NCBI GenBank assembly: GCA_034429695.1
Contig: DAOUGC010000278.1
Span: forward strand, 1 to 55,937
Source: DAOUGC01 sp034429695
Lineage (GTDB): Bacteria; Chloroflexota; Anaerolineae; Anaerolineales; Anaerolineaceae
DNA length: 55,937 bases
Direction: 5' to 3'
Shown here: one piece after another, positions 52,362 through 55,937 of the stretch
How positions within the stretch are numbered: position 1 is the stretch's first letter
Layout: every line of letters begins with the position of its first letter
Position numbers and translations under genes: made by a program
The notes under the pieces: model-generated
The model's input: only the letters and a program-made list of their open reading frames with translations
What the model was told of the DNA's origin: nothing
Databases searched by the model: none

Positions 52362-53993
52362 GTGGACACAATAATTACTGCGTTTGATGCCAGAGAGGAA
52401 AGCGCCATCCGCAACCGCGAGCACAACCTGCAGTTGGTGGAAGATCTGCGGCAAAAACTGTCTGTGGTCCGTCAGGGCGGCGGAGAGAAGTATCAAACCA
52501 GGCATCGTTCACTGGGAAAGATGCTGGTGCGTGAGCGCATTGACCGCCTGCTTGATCCCGGTTCGCCTTTTCTGGAGTTATCTCCACTGGCTGCGATGGG
52601 AATGTATGATGATCAGGCGCCTGGCGCAGGGATCATCACCGGCATGGGCAGGGTGTGTGAAAGGGAGGTGATGATCGTCGCCAACGATGCCACAGTAAAA
52701 GGCGGCACGTACTTTCCCATCACCATGTGCAAGCATTTACGTGCGCAGGAGATCGCCAGGCAAAACTACCTGCCGTGCATCTACCTGGTGGATTCAGGCG
52801 GCATTTACCTGCCCATGCAGGATGAAGTCTTCCCGGATGCCGATGATTTTGGCCGCATTTTCTACAATCAGGCGCAGATGAGCGCCATGGGAATCGCGCA
52901 GATCGCGGTGGTGATGGGGTCGTGTACGGCAGGTGGAGCCTACGTGCCGGCCATGAGTGACGAAGCCGTAATCGTCAAGGGAACGGGCACCATCTTTCTG
53001 GCGGGGCCTCCGCTGGTGAAGGCCGCCACGGGTGAAAATGTCAGTGCGGAAGAGCTGGGTGGGGCGGATGTGCATACCCGGCGCTCTGGTGTTGCGGATC
53101 ATTATGCCGAGGATGATGAACACGCCCTGGAGATCTGCCGTTCGATTGTCGAGACCCTGCCGAAACGTGGCGGGCGGAAAGGGCGTACCTGGCTGGACGG
53201 ACTGGATGTTCTGCCACCCCAGGAACCGTTGTATCCGGCTGAGGATCTATATGGAATCCTGCCGGCAACCTTCAGGGAAACCTATGACATGCGCGAGGTG
53301 ATCGCCAGGGTGGTGGATGCCAGTGAATTCAGGGAATTCAAACCCCGCTACGGCAGTTCGCTGGTTGCCGGTTTTGCCCGTATTCACGGATATCCGCTGG
53401 GAATACTGGCAAATAATGGCGTGTTGTTCAGTGAAAGCGCGTTGAAGGGAACGCATTTTATTGAATTATGCGAGCAGAGGGGCATCCCGCTGTTATTTCT
53501 GCAAAACATCACGGGGTTCATGGTTGGCAAGGATTACGAAGCCGGAGGGATTGCCAAGGACGGCGCGAAACTGGTGCACGCTGTTTCCACCACACGTGTG
53601 CCCAAGTTGACGATCCTGCTCGGAGGCTCATTTGGGGCGGGCAATTACGGCATGGCTGGCAGGGCATTCAATCCGCAATTCCTGTGGATGTTGCCCACTG
53701 CAAGGATCAGTGCAATGGGGGGTGAACAGGCTGCCAATGTTCTTCTGACCGTGAAACAGGATCAACTGGCGCGTGAAGGCAGGGCGCAAATGAATGAAGC
53801 CGAAGCCGATGCCTTTAGAAGGCCCATTTTGGATGAATACGAACGCACCGGGCATCCGTACTACTCAACTGCGCGTATCTGGGATGACGGCGTGCTTGAT
53901 CCGGTTGAGATGCGTACTGTGCTGGGATTGTCACTCTCGATCATTTTGAAGACCCCCTGTACAGGAGAGGGATTCGGTGTTTTTCGGATGTGA
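52362..53993 (+). CDS. Acyl-CoA carboxylase carboxyltransferase subunit, methylcrotonyl-CoA carboxylase beta-like
   Basis: 543 residues from a GTG at 52362, four nt after the fixX stop, with CGGAGCGGA upstream; the frame extends further back only through fixX in another frame. Carboxyltransferase of the MCC beta branch: VMGSCTAGGAYVPAMSDE, GTIFLAGPPLVKAATGE, VSAEELGGADVHTRRSGV (about 185-245) and LLGGSFGAGNYGMAGRAF (about 415-432). It moves CO2 from carboxybiotin to the acyl-CoA, probably 3-methylcrotonyl-CoA; geranyl-CoA is an alternative. Needs the biotin carboxylase and carrier encoded next. Confidence 0.92.
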   Translation: MDTIITAFDAREESAIRNREHNLQLVEDLRQKLSVVRQGGGEKYQTRHRSLGKMLVRERIDRLLDPGSPFLELSPLAAMGMYDDQAPGAGIITGMGRVCEREVMIVANDATVKGGTYFPITMCKHLRAQEIARQNYLPCIYLVDSGGIYLPMQDEVFPDADDFGRIFYNQAQMSAMGIAQIAVVMGSCTAGGAYVPAMSDEAVIVKGTGTIFLAGPPLVKAATGENVSAEELGGADVHTRRSGVADHYAEDDEHALEICRSIVETLPKRGGRKGRTWLDGLDVLPPQEPLYPAEDLYGILPATFRETYDMREVIARVVDASEFREFKPRYGSSLVAGFARIHGYPLGILANNGVLFSESALKGTHFIELCEQRGIPLLFLQNITGFMVGKDYEAGGIAKDGAKLVHAVSTTRVPKLTILLGGSFGAGNYGMAGRAFNPQFLWMLPTARISAMGGEQAANVLLTVKQDQLAREGRAQMNEAEADAFRRPILDEYERTGHPYYSTARIWDDGVLDPVEMRTVLGLSLSIILKTPCTGEGFGVFRM

Positions 53994-55519
53994 AGGTGGG
54001 GAACAATTTGACGAGTAACCCGAAAATATCAAGAATATTGATCGCCAACCGGGGGGAGATTGCGGTACGAATCATCCGCGCCTGCCGCGAGATGGGAATA
54101 TCCTCCGTGGCTGTCCATTCTGATGCAGATCGACACGCCCTGCACGTTCGCATGGCAGATGACGCCGTGGGGATCGGGGAGGCCCCGGCGAGAGACTCCT
54201 ACCTGAACATCGAGAATTTGTTGCAGGCGGCGCGTTCCAGTGGTGCGGATGCAGTTCACCCTGGTTACGGGTTCCTTTCTGAAAGCGCTGAGTTTGCCCG
54301 GGCTGTGCAGGAGGCCGGACTGATCTTCATTGGGCCTTCACCTGAAGCAATCATAGCCATGGGGGACAAGGGCAAAGCCAGAGATAGGATGCTTGCCAGC
54401 GGGGTTCCGGTGACACCCGGGTACCAGGGGCAGGATGATGACCGCGAATTGTCCGCCAGAGCCGAAGAGATTGGGTATCCTTTGTTGATCAAAGCAGCAG
54501 CGGGCGGCGGAGGCAAGGGTATGCGTGTGGTGTGGTCAGCCGGTGACGTTCCTGAAGGTCTGGCTGCCGCCAGGAGGGAAGCCCGACACGCCTTTGGGGA
54601 TGAACGCCTGATCCTTGAGAAATATATCCCCCGCGCGCGGCATATCGAATTTCAGATCCTGGCTGACGGGTACGGCAATATCGTGCATCTGTTTGAGCGT
54701 GAATGCTCCGTGCAACGCAGGCATCAAAAAATCATCGAGGAATCGCCATCTCCTTTCATGAATGATGATTTGCGTGCGAGAATGGGGGCTGCGGCCATCA
54801 AGGCTGCCAGGGCGGTTGGATATCAAAATGCAGGAACCATCGAGTTTATCGTTGATGGAGATCGTAATTTTTATTTTCTTGAAATGAATACGCGTTTGCA
54901 GGTTGAACATCCGGTGACAGAATGGGTGACCGGGGTGGATCTGGTTCAATGGCAGATCCGGATTGCAGCAGGCGAACAACTGAACCTTAATCAGGAACAG
55001 TTGCGGCAGCGGGGTCATGCGCTGGAGTGCCGCGTGTATGCAGAAGACCCTGCCAATAACTTTCTGCCCGCCACTGGAACCCTGCAGGGGGTGGTTGAGC
55101 CGCGTGGTCCCGGCGTGCGCGTTGACAGCGGTGTTACCTCTGGGAGTGAAGTGAGCATTCATTATGACCCCTTGATCGCCAAGATCAGTACCTGGGCGGA
55201 GGACAGGCCTGCGGCGATCAGGCGCATGACTACGGCATTGCGCGAGACGGTTCTGCTGGGCGTGACCCACAACGGTCAATTTCTGCAGGATATTCTCTCA
55301 GACCCGGATTTTCAGGCGGCCAACATCCACACCACCTGGGTTGAGGATCATTTTGGTGATTGGCAACCTCCCGACTGCGGTTTGCCCCCGGAAATACTTG
55401 CCGCCGCCGCCTTGACCAGTCAGCGCGGGGCTGGAGCATTATCCGGGGATGGTGACCCGTTCAGTCCGTGGAAAATGCCCAACGCCTACCGGCCAGGGCA
55501 GGGAAAAGGGGGTGGCTGA
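53990..55519 (+). CDS. Biotin carboxylase subunit of an acyl-CoA carboxylase
   Basis: About 509 residues; the start may be the GTG at 53990 overlapping the previous stop or the TTG at 54008, which has GGTGGGG upstream. Biotin carboxylase with ILIANRGEIAVRIIRACREMG, the glycine-rich AAAGGGGKGMRVV, ERECSVQRRHQKIIEESPSP and EMNTRLQVEHPVTEWVTGVD. It carboxylates the biotin carrier using ATP and bicarbonate. In most MCC enzymes this domain is fused to the carrier; here it ends after the carboxylase core. Its stop overlaps the carrier gene ATG by one base. Confidence 0.93.
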   Translation: MKVGNNLTSNPKISRILIANRGEIAVRIIRACREMGISSVAVHSDADRHALHVRMADDAVGIGEAPARDSYLNIENLLQAARSSGADAVHPGYGFLSESAEFARAVQEAGLIFIGPSPEAIIAMGDKGKARDRMLASGVPVTPGYQGQDDDRELSARAEEIGYPLLIKAAAGGGGKGMRVVWSAGDVPEGLAAARREARHAFGDERLILEKYIPRARHIEFQILADGYGNIVHLFERECSVQRRHQKIIEESPSPFMNDDLRARMGAAAIKAARAVGYQNAGTIEFIVDGDRNFYFLEMNTRLQVEHPVTEWVTGVDLVQWQIRIAAGEQLNLNQEQLRQRGHALECRVYAEDPANNFLPATGTLQGVVEPRGPGVRVDSGVTSGSEVSIHYDPLIAKISTWAEDRPAAIRRMTTALRETVLLGVTHNGQFLQDILSDPDFQAANIHTTWVEDHFGDWQPPDCGLPPEILAAAALTSQRGAGALSGDGDPFSPWKMPNAYRPGQGKGGG

Positions 55520-55937
55520 TGCAATATCGCTTTGAGAACAAGGGACAGGTGTACCAGATTGCCCTCGAACGAACAGGCAGTGGATACCGGGTGATTGTGG
55601 ATGGAGTGGAGCACGATTTGGAAATGCTGGATCAGCAGCATGGACATATCACCATTCGGTTTGACGGACACCCCATGACGATCTACTGGGCAAACGATGG
55701 ACAAAATCACTGGTTATCCTTGGATGGTTGCGCATACCAGCTTGCCAGACCAAAACCACGCCAGGTGAGAAGCAGTGTTGAGGGTATGGGTGAGACTGTT
55801 CATACACCCATGCCGGCACAGGTGCGCATGGTCAATGTGAACGAGGGTGATTGGGTGGAGAAGGGCGCCACGCTGCTGTTACTGGAAGCGATGAAAATGG
55901 AGATCCGCATCCGCGCACCCATGGATGGGCGCATTTC
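55519..55937 (+). CDS. Biotin carboxyl carrier protein (3' end beyond window)
   Basis: Partial, 139 residues visible from the ATG at 55519 (GGGGGTGG upstream, TGATG overlap with the carboxylase stop). Residues ~1-85 form a beta-rich region like the BT or N-terminal part of acyl-CoA carboxylase carriers. The biotinyl domain follows, with MPAQVRMVNVNEGDWVEKG and biotin-accepting Lys126 in LLEAMKMEIR. The frame is open to the last base of the window. It carries CO2 between the biotin carboxylase and the carboxyltransferase of the same operon. Confidence 0.92.
   Translation, partial: MQYRFENKGQVYQIALERTGSGYRVIVDGVEHDLEMLDQQHGHITIRFDGHPMTIYWANDGQNHWLSLDGCAYQLARPKPRQVRSSVEGMGETVHTPMPAQVRMVNVNEGDWVEKGATLLLLEAMKMEIRIRAPMDGRI

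Noticed and set aside
54536..55279. 247-codon minus-strand open frame opposite biotin carboxylase
   Set aside because: Shadow of the highly conserved biotin carboxylase frame; no homology-like motif and no ribosome site.
1..55937. CRISPR array, IS element or prophage
   Set aside because: I saw no regularly spaced repeats, transposase, integrase, phage structural gene or target-site duplication.

Overview
The window looks like a piece of a Chloroflexota chromosome, most likely Anaerolineae or a close relative. This is inferred from the density of GAF/PAS sensor proteins, mreBCD-PBP2-minCDE-rodA in one block, frequent TTG/GTG starts with strong Shine-Dalgarno sites, and the acyl-CoA gene content. 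No 16S or other taxonomic marker is present, so the assignment is tentative. I saw no insertion sequence, prophage gene or CRISPR array.

Region 1 (1-7919) is two-component and c-di-GMP signalling. It holds the end of a NarL/DegS-type histidine kinase, then a three-gene minus-strand operon: a REC-PAS-PAS-GAF-GGDEF diguanylate cyclase, a membrane PAS histidine kinase interrupted by one in-frame TAG, and an Rcp1-like response regulator. An OmpR-family regulator with a degraded receiver follows on the plus strand.

Region 2 (7945-27923) is one very tight minus-strand operon of ten genes. In transcription order it encodes two single-domain receivers, four membrane GAF sensors with no output domain (about 1439, 560, 564 and 982 residues), an orphan ParA ATPase, a soluble multi-GAF hybrid histidine kinase with two receivers, a threonine-synthase-like PLP enzyme fused to a receiver domain, and a DMT-family exporter. 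This is the best candidate for an undescribed system: many membrane sensors feeding one kinase, a ParA that could position the complex, and a metabolic enzyme that appears to be a phosphorelay output.

Region 3 (28215-37715) carries tRNA-Gly(CCC), then mreB, mreC, mreD, PBP2, minC, minD, minE, rodA and gltX, which are cell-shape, septum-placement and translation genes, ending in a strong bidirectional terminator.

Region 4 (37730-44048) has a solitary single-module NRPS (degenerate C, A, T, TE) on the minus strand, tRNA-Gln(CTG) with a near-consensus promoter and a terminator, the azlCD amino-acid exporter pair, and a SAM methyltransferase.

Region 5 (44270 to the end) is a plus-strand acyl-CoA catabolic operon. 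It encodes an IpdAB/CoA-transferase-like pair, an SCP-x-type thiolase with a DUF35 partner, an acyl-CoA dehydrogenase of the isovaleryl/long-chain catalytic type, a FixABCX-like electron-transfer set, and a methylcrotonyl-CoA-carboxylase-like carboxyltransferase with separate biotin carboxylase and biotin carrier genes. Together these suggest branched-chain acyl-CoA (leucine, isovalerate or isoprenoid) oxidation. The carrier gene runs off the window.
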